Both the position numbers and the translations under genes were made by a program. The notes beneath the pieces are model-generated. The model worked only from the letters and a program-made list of their open reading frames with translations, searched no databases and was not told the origin of the DNA. Source: Ignavibacteria bacterium (lineage in GTDB: Bacteria > Bacteroidota > Ignavibacteria > Tepidaquicellales > Tepidaquicellaceae). From it: a DNA stretch of 64,000 nt. The stretch is from positions 186,001-250,000 of the forward strand of contig JBAZNU010000001.1 in assembly GCA_041649015.1 (NCBI GenBank). The letters are read 5' to 3'. This document shows positions 44,557 through 53,305 of the stretch, one piece after another. How positions within the stretch are numbered: the first letter of the stretch is position 1; every line of letters starts with the position of its first letter.

Positions 44557-45786
44557 TTAATCCCTTTTTACTGATTTATATTCTTTGTTAACATCAACCA
44601 TCCCGGCATAGCCGCTGTTCCAGACTCGCATAAATACACTTTCGAGATCTTCTCTTACTTTTCGGTTATCGATTATGAACGTAGCATTACGGCATTCGTA
44701 AAAATAGCTGCGTTCAAAGTTTGCAGTGCTTATCCATGAATACTTATCACTTACCATCATCTTGCAATGCTGGACGCGGGAATAAGGTATAAATCCATCG
44801 CTGTATTGTGGTATAGTTGAAAGCTTAACTTCGATTCCATTTACCTTTGAAAGTTCTTTAATCCGGTCAATTGCATCCTTTTTTATAGCCCAGTCAGAGA
44901 AAATAATTTTAACATCGACTCCCCTCTCAGCCGCTCTTCTGATTTCGTCGTCTATTGTTGTGAAAGGAGAATCTTTACTCTTGCCTTTTGTAGAATATGA
45001 AAAATAGTTGATATAAAGTTTGTCCTTTGCATTTCGAATAAATCTAACAAGTTCTGTTTCTTCTTTTGCAAACCCTTTGTTGACAAGGTCATTAGGACTG
45101 AATGCGGGATACAGTTTCACTTTGCCGTAGTCAAGTGTGTGAAGAGTTCGTTTATTCTTATAAGTGTAAATCCTCTTAGACGATTTAGATTTCAACTGTT
45201 TAATGTTTAGGTCAGAATAATCATCGCAAAGCTGCCAGTCAGTTTCAAAGATTCTCATAAACATTACTGCAAGGTTTTTATCTTTAACCCTCACGCCGAG
45301 TTCGTGTATGTGTTTTAAAGCGCGGTAATCAAAGTTCTGGCTTCCGAGAAAGAGGTCTTCTTTGTCAACGACAAAATACTTTGCATGCATTACTCCGCCT
45401 GCAATTTTTCCAAATGGAATTTTCTTCAGGAAAATATTCGGAATATTTCTGAACACTTTATCGCTTTCCGGATATCTGCTATAGAAGTTTTCGTCGATAA
45501 TAATTCTAACCTGTACTCCCCTATTTGCGGCAACAATAATTTCGTTTATAACTAATTCAAGAGGTTCGCCCTTTTCATTTGCGATGTAGAATGTTTCCAT
45601 GTCAATAGACTTCTTTGCAGACTTTATCATTTCAATCCAGACATCTGTTGTACGGGGTAATTTAGACTCTTCGAGAACTGTTTCCACAGGAACAGATTCC
45701 ACAATCTGGAAAATGGATTGTGCACGAACGAATACTGTAAACAGAAGAAATAACAGAACGAGTAAAAAATGTTTTCTTATGTACAT
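44557..45786 (-). CDS. Secreted phospholipase D-family protein
   Basis: The frame is open to 45849 but the ATG at 45786 starts a proper signal peptide (MYIRKHFLLVLLFLLFTVFVRAQ) and lies 5 bp after the upstream gene's stop, so that start is preferred (409 residues). Two HKD motifs are complete: HAKYFVVDKEDLFLGSQNFD and HCKMMVSDKYSWISTANFE. Together they form the active site of the PLD superfamily (phospholipase D, cardiolipin synthase, nucleases). As an exported protein it most likely acts on lipids or on nucleic acid outside the cytoplasm. It is coupled with a PAP2-like gene, which suggests a lipid role. Confidence 0.88.
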   Translation of the reverse strand: MYIRKHFLLVLLFLLFTVFVRAQSIFQIVESVPVETVLEESKLPRTTDVWIEMIKSAKKSIDMETFYIANEKGEPLELVINEIIVAANRGVQVRIIIDENFYSRYPESDKVFRNIPNIFLKKIPFGKIAGGVMHAKYFVVDKEDLFLGSQNFDYRALKHIHELGVRVKDKNLAVMFMRIFETDWQLCDDYSDLNIKQLKSKSSKRIYTYKNKRTLHTLDYGKVKLYPAFSPNDLVNKGFAKEETELVRFIRNAKDKLYINYFSYSTKGKSKDSPFTTIDDEIRRAAERGVDVKIIFSDWAIKKDAIDRIKELSKVNGIEVKLSTIPQYSDGFIPYSRVQHCKMMVSDKYSWISTANFERSYFYECRNATFIIDNRKVREDLESVFMRVWNSGYAGMVDVNKEYKSVKRD

Positions 45787-45791
45787 TGTGT

Positions 45792-46427
45792 TTATAATTG
45801 TGATTTCGGAAACAACTTTGTATTTAAATGAAGAATTATTCTGTAGCAACCGTAAGCAACGAATGGAGCGACAAAGACATCGATTGAATAATGAACTTTC
45901 TGAAGAATAACAAATGAACCCACAAGAAATGTATTTACAAGGTACACGTACTTCAGCCAGCGTTTATGTGTTACCAGAAAAATCATGAAGAGAGTTGAAG
46001 TATGACCTGAAAAGAAAAGGTCTTTAGTGATTTTTGTACCTGTGCCAATGACAAATACCAGAGGGTCATTAAGGTCTATAGTGCCAACAGGCGTCTCGAG
46101 AGGAACAACGTACATCATAGCCATGCGGACAAGAACGAGTAATGAGTATGTCTGTAGTGCAACAATTAAATCGTTCGGATGATTAACAGCGAGATACAAC
46201 ATACATGTCAATATTGAAAGATATATCAGGGCAAAAACCGGTATGTTCAAATCGACAGCATTAAACCAATAGAATACGGGGTCATCGAGTACTACTCCCG
46301 GGCGACCTTCGACATAAGCAATAAACTTTGCGAGCGAGGATACACATAAAATTAGTACAATAATCGTGATAATAAGAATCAGTGCTGAATTTTTCTGTTT
46401 GAAGTATGCGTTCCAATTATTTATCAT
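45792..46427 (-). CDS. PAP2-type membrane phosphatase (PAP2_C / sphingomyelin synthase-like)
   Basis: 211 residues with about six membrane helices. KDLFFSGHTSTLFMIFLV and KVHYSIDVFVAPFVAY are the two active-site histidine motifs; the spacing fits the PAP2_C branch that includes sphingomyelin synthase-like proteins, rather than classical PAP2 with an additional KX6RP motif, which is not evident here. It may dephosphorylate lipid phosphates or transfer a phospho-headgroup. It starts the two-gene run with the PLD-like gene. Confidence 0.8.
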   Translation of the reverse strand: MINNWNAYFKQKNSALILIITIIVLILCVSSLAKFIAYVEGRPGVVLDDPVFYWFNAVDLNIPVFALIYLSILTCMLYLAVNHPNDLIVALQTYSLLVLVRMAMMYVVPLETPVGTIDLNDPLVFVIGTGTKITKDLFFSGHTSTLFMIFLVTHKRWLKYVYLVNTFLVGSFVILQKVHYSIDVFVAPFVAYGCYRIILHLNTKLFPKSQL

Positions 46428-46571
46428 AAAAACTTAAATTTAGTGATGAATAAATTAACTAAACGCTTTTAAGAATAAAATGAAGTAATGTTAATATTCA
46501 CAGTATAATTTCCTTCAGTCAAAACAAGTTTCTGTATATTAACAAAAAATCAAATTAAGTATATTTTAAAA

Positions 46572-48476
46572 ATGAAGATACCCGATGAAATATTTGAAGA
46601 GATACTAAGGTCAAACGACATTGTTGACGTAATTTCATCATACTTACAGCTCAGACGCAGAGGAAAATCCTTTTTGGGGCTTTGCCCCTTTCATCCCGAC
46701 AAGAATCCTTCGCTGAACGTATCGCAGGATAAGCAACTTTACCACTGTTTTTCATGCAAGGCGGGCGGGAATGTTATCACGTTTGTTCAGGAGTATGAAA
46801 AAATCACTCCAATGGAAGCAGTTGAAAAACTTGCACAGAGGGTTGGAATAACACTTGGAAAGTTTTCATCAAGACCCGACATCTCAAATGAAATTACAAA
46901 ACTTTTTGACATTAATCAAAGAGCAGCGAAATATTTTCATGAAAGCCTGATGACAGTTGGCGAGCAGGAAAAGGAAATGGTATGGGACTACCTCGACAAA
47001 CGGGGGCTTGACAGGAGCATCATCACGAAATTCGGAATCGGTTATGCACGCAGCAGCTGGCATTCGCTCGAAAACTACTTTATAGAAGAAGGAGTTTACA
47101 CACATTCAGATCTTGAACTTGCAGGGCTTGTAATCAGGTCGGAGAAAGATTTTAAGTATCACGACAGGTTCAGAGGCAGACTAATATTTCCCATCTTCAA
47201 CGAAAGCGGCAAGGTTATCGGATTTGGAGGCAGAATTCTTAAGGGTGATGACGACACTGCAAAGTACATAAACTCACCTGAGACGAGAATTTATTATAAA
47301 AGTAAAACGCTTTACGGGCTTAACTTTGCTAAGGACAGCATACGCTCGAACGATTCTGTAATACTTGTTGAAGGATACATGGATGTTGTTTCGCTATATC
47401 AATCTGAAGTTACAAATGTTGTTGCATCGAGCGGAACGGCTTTGACAGAAGAACAGATAAGTTTGATTTCCAGATACACAAAGAATGTCATTCTTCTGTA
47501 CGACTCTGACTTGGCGGGCATCAAAGCGGCGAAGAGAGGGATTGAACTTATACTTGACAAAGGATTAAACATTAAAGTAGTAACGCTTCCGGACGGAGAG
47601 GACCCAGATTCATTCGTAAAGACTCACGGTAAAGCAGCATTTGAAAGAGAAATTGAAAAGAGCCAATCGATAGTTTCTTTCATCAGTTCGATTTACGAGA
47701 GAGAAGGAAAACTTTCAACACCGGAAGAGAAATCTGACTTCGTGAAAGAAATAATTCAGTACATTGTGAGAATGCCAGACAGAATAAAAGGCATGTTTTA
47801 CATAAAGGAACTTGCAGAAAAATACAAACTGTATGAATCCGATATGAGGGACGAGTACAACAGAGCAGCAAAGAAGTACAAGCAGACACAGTTTCCTAAA
47901 TCTTCGGTAGTTATTCCAGAAAGAAAATCATACGGAAAGAGAGAAGGCGACAGAAGACCGCCGCAGGCAGAGATTGAATTTGTAAATATGTTTGTTAGAG
48001 GAGATTTTAAAAACCCAACATACTTAAAGGGTGTAAATTATCTTGTTGACAACGTTTACATAGATTACATATCAAACAAGATAATACTGAAAACCGTAGA
48101 AATGCTTCTCGACGTTTGGCACAACGAAGAGAAGATAGATGTTGCGATACTCATATCAACTATTGAAGACGAAGAAATAAAAGCTCTTTTATTAAGCCAG
48201 ACAAAACAGAAATACGAAATAATACCAACAGAGCATTTGCCGCCAGACAGCATTTTATCTATAGTTGAACGGACACCGATCGATTACCAGAAAATGGCAA
48301 AGGATATAATCAACATGCTGAAACTGAACAGTGTTAACAGGAAAATCAGGGAGTCGATTAAGAAATCAAGCAGTATTGAAGAGAACAGGGAACTACTCGA
48401 CGAGAAGAAAAAAGTTATCAGGAAAAGTGAAAAAACAAATTCACAAGAAAAAAGAAAGCCTGAAAAGAATAAATAG
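46572..48476 (+). CDS. dnaG: DNA primase
   Basis: 634 residues. The zinc finger is complete (Cys38, His41, Cys59, Cys62 in LCPFHPDKNPSLNVSQ and YHCFSCKAGG). The core has the RNA polymerase basic segment (YINSPETRIYYKSKTLYGL), TOPRIM acidic residues in VILVEGYMDVVSL and LLYDSDLAGIKA, and a C-terminal helicase-binding region (~430-600). It makes RNA primers at the replication fork with DnaB. Family-typical length. It has a highly charged C-terminal tail (EEKKKVIRKSEKTNSQ and following). Divergent from the PAP2-like gene. Confidence 0.97.
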   Translation: MKIPDEIFEEILRSNDIVDVISSYLQLRRRGKSFLGLCPFHPDKNPSLNVSQDKQLYHCFSCKAGGNVITFVQEYEKITPMEAVEKLAQRVGITLGKFSSRPDISNEITKLFDINQRAAKYFHESLMTVGEQEKEMVWDYLDKRGLDRSIITKFGIGYARSSWHSLENYFIEEGVYTHSDLELAGLVIRSEKDFKYHDRFRGRLIFPIFNESGKVIGFGGRILKGDDDTAKYINSPETRIYYKSKTLYGLNFAKDSIRSNDSVILVEGYMDVVSLYQSEVTNVVASSGTALTEEQISLISRYTKNVILLYDSDLAGIKAAKRGIELILDKGLNIKVVTLPDGEDPDSFVKTHGKAAFEREIEKSQSIVSFISSIYEREGKLSTPEEKSDFVKEIIQYIVRMPDRIKGMFYIKELAEKYKLYESDMRDEYNRAAKKYKQTQFPKSSVVIPERKSYGKREGDRRPPQAEIEFVNMFVRGDFKNPTYLKGVNYLVDNVYIDYISNKIILKTVEMLLDVWHNEEKIDVAILISTIEDEEIKALLLSQTKQKYEIIPTEHLPPDSILSIVERTPIDYQKMAKDIINMLKLNSVNRKIRESIKKSSSIEENRELLDEKKKVIRKSEKTNSQEKRKPEKNK

Positions 48477-48694
48477 GTTATTACCACACAAATTTCACAA
48501 AAAATAAACCTCGCTGAATTGCTTTATTTTTTGTTAAAACTTGAAACCCAAATGAGACTAATTTGAGACCAAGGAGAGACTAATCAGGGTACAAGGTAAT
48601 CGAAAGGTTAAGAAAAAACTATAACTTCAGATTTAAAGGCATTTTTATCACCAAAGCACTAAAACCACCAAAAGGAAATTTTTGACCATTTTCT

Positions 48695-48876
48695 ATGTGT
48701 GCCCTTCTACTATTAATCACAACAAAAACGGAAATTTGGACACGAAAAATGTAGGAAAAATTTTTGCACTATGGATTTATACAAGAAAACAAGCCGGATT
48801 TAAAGGGTAAAAATTTCTACACTAAAAAACGGTGTCCAAATTACAAAAAATGTTGTGATTAATAGTAGGAGGGGCA
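48695..48876. mobile_element. MITE-like element, copy B
   Basis: About 180 bp. The inverted arms share a perfect 17-bp match (tactattaatcacaaca at 48708-48724 against 48851-48867) and a second perfect 11-bp match (aatttggacac at 48733-48743 against 48832-48842). The same two core motifs occur in copy A at 20632-20838. The interior is AT-rich and non-coding. Confidence 0.65.
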
Positions 48877-49041
48877 TAAGAGAAGTTGATAGTTGATTGT
48901 TGTTAGTTTACAGTCCCAATTATGAAAATGGAATCACGGAATGAGAAAACTTGGGAGTACGATGGAACATTAAAGTTTGCTTCACGTGTATTGCGGATTT
49001 GTGCATCTTAAAGTCTAAAATGAAGGACATGAACTGTAATG

Positions 49042-49067
49042 CCTTCCTAAGCCTGAGCTTGGGAAGG
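49042..49067 (+). repeat. Long hairpin downstream of DUF4870 gene
   Basis: ccttcctaagc (49042-49052) pairs with gcttgggaagg (49057-49067) with one G-U and a 4-nt loop. It lies past the 3' end of the minus-strand DUF4870 gene and may act as a terminator or be a REP-type repeat. Confidence 0.5.
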
Positions 49068-49118
49068 AGAGATAATATTAACATTTATTGAGAATTTTCA
49101 GATAGAATATGTGATAAG

Positions 49119-49143
49119 ATTCCCTGCAGGAGCATCAGGGAAT
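49119..49143 (+). repeat. Small hairpin repeat, copy 4
   Basis: Perfect 8-bp stem attccctg / cagggaat with loop caggagcat, preceded by gataag and followed by gacaag. Compared with copy 1, both arms changed together at several positions, so pairing is preserved. Confidence 0.65.
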
Positions 49144-49172
49144 GACAAGTTTAATCGAGATTTTCTTTTTGT

Positions 49173-49619
49173 TTAGCTGCCGTAAACCTTTTTGTAGATT
49201 ATGTTGCCGATTATTGGGATTTTGGTGTAGGCGCCGTGGTAGGATTTTACTGCGAGATAGATTTCGTAGCCCATAGCACCGAATAAGGAAATAAAAATCA
49301 ATCCGTAAAATAAAACTATGAAAAGAATTAATGCTATAGATAATTCCCCCGAGCCGGATGTTGATGTTGCTGTAATAAGTCCGAATCCAAGACCAATAAA
49401 TATTATGAGAAGAGCGAAAATACAAATAAGGAAAACAAGAAGGACAACGTAAGCTATTTGAAAGAATATTGATTGTAGAGCATGGTAACGAATAAAGCGT
49501 GATTTATCTTTCTGTGTTGCCCAGAGGATAATGGGGAGTATAATTCCGCCGAAAAGCAGAGACAGATGCGAGAGCATTGCCATTAATCTTTCTTCGTTAG
49601 AGAGGTTTTCCTGCTGCAT
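49173..49619 (-). CDS. DUF4870-family membrane protein
   Basis: 148 residues. ERLMAMLSHLSLLFGGIILPIILWATQKDKSRFIRYHALQS is the family's diagnostic first part, followed by two to three more hydrophobic helices and NIIYKKVYG. DUF4870 (Tic20-like) proteins are small four-helix membrane proteins without established function. It is the last gene of a minus-strand run, 14 bp after tatA. An association with protein export through TatA is suggested only by adjacency. Confidence 0.88.
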   Translation of the reverse strand: MQQENLSNEERLMAMLSHLSLLFGGIILPIILWATQKDKSRFIRYHALQSIFFQIAYVVLLVFLICIFALLIIFIGLGFGLITATSTSGSGELSIALILFIVLFYGLIFISLFGAMGYEIYLAVKSYHGAYTKIPIIGNIIYKKVYGS

Positions 49620-49633
49620 GGAAACTGAAAGAA

Positions 49634-49831
49634 CTATTCGGTTTTCTTTTCAGGTTTAACTTCTGTATTTGCGGCTTCAGTTATATCTTTTTCAATATCG
49701 GTCGTTGCTTTTTTGAATTCTTTAACGCCTTTTCCGATACCCTGCATAAGTTCAGGAATTTTCTTAGCGCCAAAAAGAACAAGAACGACTACGATTATTA
49801 ATATTATTTCAGGTGTTCCAAGACCGAACAT
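49634..49831 (-). CDS. tatA: Sec-independent translocase TatA/TatE
   Basis: 65 residues. MFGLGTPEIILIIVVVLVLFGAKKIPELM carries the single N-terminal helix, the conserved F-G hinge (LFGAKKIPE) and the amphipathic helix (GIGKGVKEFKKA), followed by a charged tail. TatA oligomers form the pore-forming part of the twin-arginine export pathway. tatC is not in the window. It is 23 bp downstream of purQ. Confidence 0.95.
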   Translation of the reverse strand: MFGLGTPEIILIIVVVLVLFGAKKIPELMQGIGKGVKEFKKATTDIEKDITEAANTEVKPEKKTE

Positions 49832-49854
49832 TTTAATACTCCGTTTTTAAATTT

Positions 49855-50526
49855 TTAAATAACACTTTCCGCTATGCCCTGCAGAAGCCTTACTCCGTCC
49901 GTACCGCCAACATTCGGGTCGGAGGCTCTTTCGGGATGAGGCATCATGCCCATAACATTACGGTTAAGGTTTTGAATACCCGCTATGTTATAGACAGAAC
50001 CATTCGGGTTTTCATTGTACGTAAACAATATCTGGTTGTTACCTATCAATCCTGCGAGGGTATCTTCACTGCAGAAATAATTACCTTCGCCGTGAGCAAT
50101 AGGAATGCTTATATTTTCCTTAATCCCGTACTTGTAGGTAAAAATACTCTTATTATTTTCCACTTTCAAGGACACAGATTTGCAAATAAACTTCAGGTTT
50201 TCGTTTTTGAGAAGTGCACCCGGAAGCAATCCTGATTCGCATAGTATTTGGAAGCCATTGCAGATACCGATTACTATACCGCCGTTGTTAGCAAATCTAA
50301 CGACATCCTGCATAATAGAAGAGAAACGGGAGATAGCACCGCAGCGAAGATAATCGCCGTAAGAAAATCCGCCAGGGAGAAGGATTATATTTCTATCGCC
50401 AACATTTCCTTCTTTATGCCAGAGGAATTTAGTATCAACTCCTACTATATCCTTGAATACATGGTATGCGTCATGGTCGCAGTTTGAACCGGGGAATACG
50501 ACAACGCCGACTTTTGCTTTTGACAT
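49855..50526 (-). CDS. purQ: Phosphoribosylformylglycinamidine synthase, glutaminase subunit
   Basis: 223 residues. VGVVVFPGSNCDHD, GICNGFQILCESGLLPGALL with the nucleophilic Cys, and MMPHPERASDP with the catalytic His make the class I glutamine amidotransferase triad. It supplies ammonia to PurL in step four of IMP synthesis. Length is normal for the separate PurQ of the PurLQS complex. It starts immediately after the purS stop (no gap). purL is not in the window. Confidence 0.96.
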   Translation of the reverse strand: MSKAKVGVVVFPGSNCDHDAYHVFKDIVGVDTKFLWHKEGNVGDRNIILLPGGFSYGDYLRCGAISRFSSIMQDVVRFANNGGIVIGICNGFQILCESGLLPGALLKNENLKFICKSVSLKVENNKSIFTYKYGIKENISIPIAHGEGNYFCSEDTLAGLIGNNQILFTYNENPNGSVYNIAGIQNLNRNVMGMMPHPERASDPNVGGTDGVRLLQGIAESVI

Positions 50527-50781
50527 CTACTCTCCGTCTTTAAAAATTTCGAAGGAATAGTCTTCCATGACGGGGTTAGCAAGAAGTTTTTTACATGCTT
50601 CTTCAGTAATAGTATTTGCCTGAAATTCATCAGGAACATCAATCTTAAGTTCAATATATTTACCGATACGTGTATCAACGATATTACCGTAACCGAGTGA
50701 TTTAAGAGAGTGTTCAACTGCTTTGCCCTGAGGGTCGAGAATGGTTTTTCTTAGGGTAATCAATATCCTTGCTGTGTACAT
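50527..50781 (-). CDS. purS: Phosphoribosylformylglycinamidine synthase, PurS subunit
   Basis: 84 residues, the standard length. The sequence TARILITLRKTILDPQGKAV, then YGNIVDTRIGKYIELKID, and the end EEACKKLLANPVMEDY are family-typical. PurS bridges PurL and PurQ in the three-part FGAM synthase. It is followed without gap by purQ and preceded by the anti-sigma gene 9 bp upstream. Confidence 0.95.
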   Translation of the reverse strand: MYTARILITLRKTILDPQGKAVEHSLKSLGYGNIVDTRIGKYIELKIDVPDEFQANTITEEACKKLLANPVMEDYSFEIFKDGE

Positions 50782-50790
50782 TATAGTAAG

Positions 50791-51600
50791 TTAATTATCA
50801 ATAATTTTCTGCTTAAGTTTTTCAAGGATTTCTTTTGTTAAATTTTTCGACATCTTTTTCTTTACGTCTTCTTTTGCTTTGATTCCAGTATTTTTGTCAA
50901 TATCGGATTTAATCTTATCGTTATCCTTAATCAAAGGTGCGGAAATTTTCTTATCCGGCTCGACACCTTTGTTATTATTCTCAATGCGTGATTCTTCTTT
51001 AATCATAGACTTTTCGACGGCTTTATCTATTTCTCCAGGAGGGTTTCCGTTTTTTTTGACTTCATTCCCTTTTTCGGGAGGAGTAGTTTCTTTTCTGGAA
51101 TCGATTACATTAACCTTTGAAGGAGCTTCTGTTTTTGGCGAGCGCAGAATGTATGTCTCGTTATAGCCTTTATTAATTTCTTTCTTTTCCGGACTTGGAG
51201 ACTTTCCTATTTCGAGGTCGTTGACTAAATCCTTTCCGGGGATACTGCTTTTTGTAGTTTCCTTCGTCAGAGCATCAGAAGAAGCGGGAAGTTTTTCGTT
51301 GCTCAAGGATAATTCAGATGTCTGCTTTTTCATGTCACCTGTATTAAAGACAGATAAGTAAATAGACAGCACAACGATTCCGATAACAGCAAGAGATACT
51401 GCGGGAATTGTCCATGCGAGAGATTTTTTGCCGAAAAGAATATCCCAAAGCCCGTTTTTGCCAGGTTTAGACTTAACGGAAAGAGGTTCAAGCAAATTAA
51501 TCCTCCTTAAGAGTTCACTCTCGAATCCGTCGCGCGCTTTAATGCGCGGCAGTTTTTTGAGTTTTTCTCTCAGGTCAATATGTTGTTCGTCTTTATTCAC
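50791..51600 (-). CDS. Probable anti-sigma factor membrane protein
   Basis: 269 residues from a GTG start that overlaps the sigma gene's TGA (GTGA), indicating translational coupling. A short N-terminal cytoplasmic part (~1-70: LREKLKKLPRIKARDGFESELLRRINLLEPL), one membrane helix (~72-97: IPAVSLAVIGIVVLSIYLSVF) and a long, charged, low-complexity extracytoplasmic tail rich in K, E, S and P follow. There is no Cys/His zinc motif of the classical ZAS domain. The position directly after an ECF sigma gene, with a membrane helix, is the usual arrangement of sigma and anti-sigma genes. The role is inferred from context rather than from a recognised domain. Confidence 0.68.
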   Translation of the reverse strand: MNKDEQHIDLREKLKKLPRIKARDGFESELLRRINLLEPLSVKSKPGKNGLWDILFGKKSLAWTIPAVSLAVIGIVVLSIYLSVFNTGDMKKQTSELSLSNEKLPASSDALTKETTKSSIPGKDLVNDLEIGKSPSPEKKEINKGYNETYILRSPKTEAPSKVNVIDSRKETTPPEKGNEVKKNGNPPGEIDKAVEKSMIKEESRIENNNKGVEPDKKISAPLIKDNDKIKSDIDKNTGIKAKEDVKKKMSKNLTKEILEKLKQKIIDN

Positions 51601-52187
51601 TTTTCATTGTAAGGATAAATATCGCTTAAAATTTTCTTTAGTTTTTCTCTACCGCGGTTAATCCTTGATTTCACTGTTCCCATAGGCAAACCTGTTATTT
51701 TCATAATTTCTTCATATTCAAGGTCTTCAATATCCCTCAGAATAATAATGTTCTTAAAATCTTCATCAAGCGAATTAATTGCCTGTTGAATATGATAGTT
51801 CTCAATACCTGCGTTTGCTGTTTCTTCAGGAGTGAAACCTTTATCAGTGAGTTCATAGTCCTTATCATTCTCGGGGTCGAAGTCGCTTAAAGAAATTGTA
51901 CTCATTTTGCTTTTTTTCTTAGCATTTGTTTTTGCTGTATTAACAGCAATAGTATAGAACCACGTTGAAAACTTTGCAATCTCTTTGTACAAATGCTTCG
52001 AGCGATAAACTTTAACAAAAGTATCCTGTGCCAGGTCTTCCGCTTCTTCCCTGCTGCCTGTGTACCTATAAAGAAAGTTTACAACTTTATTCTTATACCT
52101 GAATACAATTTCATTGAACGCATTGACGTCATCATTTTGAAACATCAGAATAAGTTCTTCGTCGGTATTACTCCTGTATTCCGGCAA
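51597..52187 (-). CDS. ECF-type RNA polymerase sigma factor
   Basis: 196 residues. Region 2 (DDVNAFNEIVFRYKNKVVNFLYRYTGSREEAEDLAQDTFVKVYR) and region 4 (EDFKNIIILRDIEDLEYEEIMKITGLPMGTVKSRINRGREKLKK) are complete, with no sigma region 1 or 3. It recruits RNA polymerase to alternative promoters, probably in response to envelope stress through the coupled membrane protein. holA lies 45 bp upstream. The subgroup cannot be named from sequence alone. Confidence 0.93.
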   Translation of the reverse strand: MPEYRSNTDEELILMFQNDDVNAFNEIVFRYKNKVVNFLYRYTGSREEAEDLAQDTFVKVYRSKHLYKEIAKFSTWFYTIAVNTAKTNAKKKSKMSTISLSDFDPENDKDYELTDKGFTPEETANAGIENYHIQQAINSLDEDFKNIIILRDIEDLEYEEIMKITGLPMGTVKSRINRGREKLKKILSDIYPYNEK

Positions 52188-52232
52188 TATATAATATTTT
52201 ACTTAAGTAAATGATATTTTGTTCCTAATATA

Positions 52233-53300
52233 TTAAAGATTCACAAGGTTATGAATAAGATTGTTAATAACCAGTCTTTTATCTTTCTCCGAAAATTTTA
52301 AGGTTTTATCAGTTTGATAAATATAATCAAAAGCTCTTTGAATTTTAAGTTCATTCACGCCTGACATGTAGTTTTTATACAGATTGTACATTTTCGGACC
52401 CTCTTTGTACAATTTGAGCTCTTTATACAGGTTGAAACCCTCGGACATATTCTTTAAAATGGGGTCCTGAAGTTTATGAATGTTGATGAACAGATTATTC
52501 ATGTAACCGACAAACCTAAGCTCGACCTCTTTAGATGAATCGGTCTGTTTTCCGCTCATGTTGTTGTAAATTTCTATGGCTTTTTCAAAGTTTCGGTTAA
52601 GAATAGCTTCGAAAAGGTTTTGTTCGGTAAAATCTTTTGTCATACCAACGCAAAGATTAACATCCTTTATCGTAATTTTTTCCGAATCCATGCAGAAGGT
52701 TTTGAGCTTTTCAATTTCAGTGAATATTTCGTCGTAAGAAGGATTTACAAATTGCAGAAGGTGGATTAGTGCATCCTCATCGACCTCGTAACCTTTAAGC
52801 TGATCGCGGCACCATTCGAGCAGTTCCGATTGTGTATCTTTTGAAACTACATAAATCTGTATACCAGTATTTTCAAACTCTTCAAAGTTAGAGAAAGTGA
52901 ATTCCTTATCTGCGTTTAGAAGAATAAGCAGATTATCAGGATTCGGATTTTTGAGATAATTAAGAAAACCTGTTTTTGCATCTTTCTGCATACCCCTTGT
53001 GCCTGTTTTTTTGACTATCCTATATATGATTATTTTTTTCTCGGACAGGAAACTCAGGTTCGAGCATTCATTAATAACTTCTTCGATTGAAGTTTCATCC
53101 GAGAAAAATGTTTTAAGGTTTTCTCTGGGATTATATTTCTTCCCGATAAATTCTGCTGCAAGGTCGGAAATGATTTCTTTGATAAGAACCTTTTCGGAAA
53201 GAAACAGAAGCATAGCCGGGGGCGGCGATTTCAGGATTTTGTTCCTGAAAGCTCTGTAAGTTACGGAATATTTCGATCCCTGGTTGTTAGCTTTTGCCAT
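52233..53300 (-). CDS. holA: DNA polymerase III delta subunit
   Basis: 355 residues, the family length. KSPPPAMLLFLSEKVLIKEIISDLA, EVINECSNLSFLSEKKIIIYR, then LLILLNADKEF and the C-terminal FEAILNRNFEKAIEIYNNM and PILKNM segments follow the HolA pattern: a AAA+-like N-terminal domain lacking a working Walker motif, a lid and the C-terminal collar. It opens the beta clamp in the clamp loader. It starts 5 bp after the cysS stop, so it is probably cotranscribed. Confidence 0.9.
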   Translation of the reverse strand: MAKANNQGSKYSVTYRAFRNKILKSPPPAMLLFLSEKVLIKEIISDLAAEFIGKKYNPRENLKTFFSDETSIEEVINECSNLSFLSEKKIIIYRIVKKTGTRGMQKDAKTGFLNYLKNPNPDNLLILLNADKEFTFSNFEEFENTGIQIYVVSKDTQSELLEWCRDQLKGYEVDEDALIHLLQFVNPSYDEIFTEIEKLKTFCMDSEKITIKDVNLCVGMTKDFTEQNLFEAILNRNFEKAIEIYNNMSGKQTDSSKEVELRFVGYMNNLFINIHKLQDPILKNMSEGFNLYKELKLYKEGPKMYNLYKNYMSGVNELKIQRAFDYIYQTDKTLKFSEKDKRLVINNLIHNLVNL

Positions 53301-53305
53301 TATGT

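Larger units (their letters stand above)
48477..49172. repeat. Repeat-rich gene-free region downstream of dnaG
   Basis: About 700 bp without a credible gene. It contains a block shared with 20502-20555 (48554-48618), MITE-like copy B (48695-48876), a long hairpin (49042-49067) and a fourth copy of the small hairpin repeat (49119-49143). The order mirrors 20383-21215. Confidence 0.7.
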
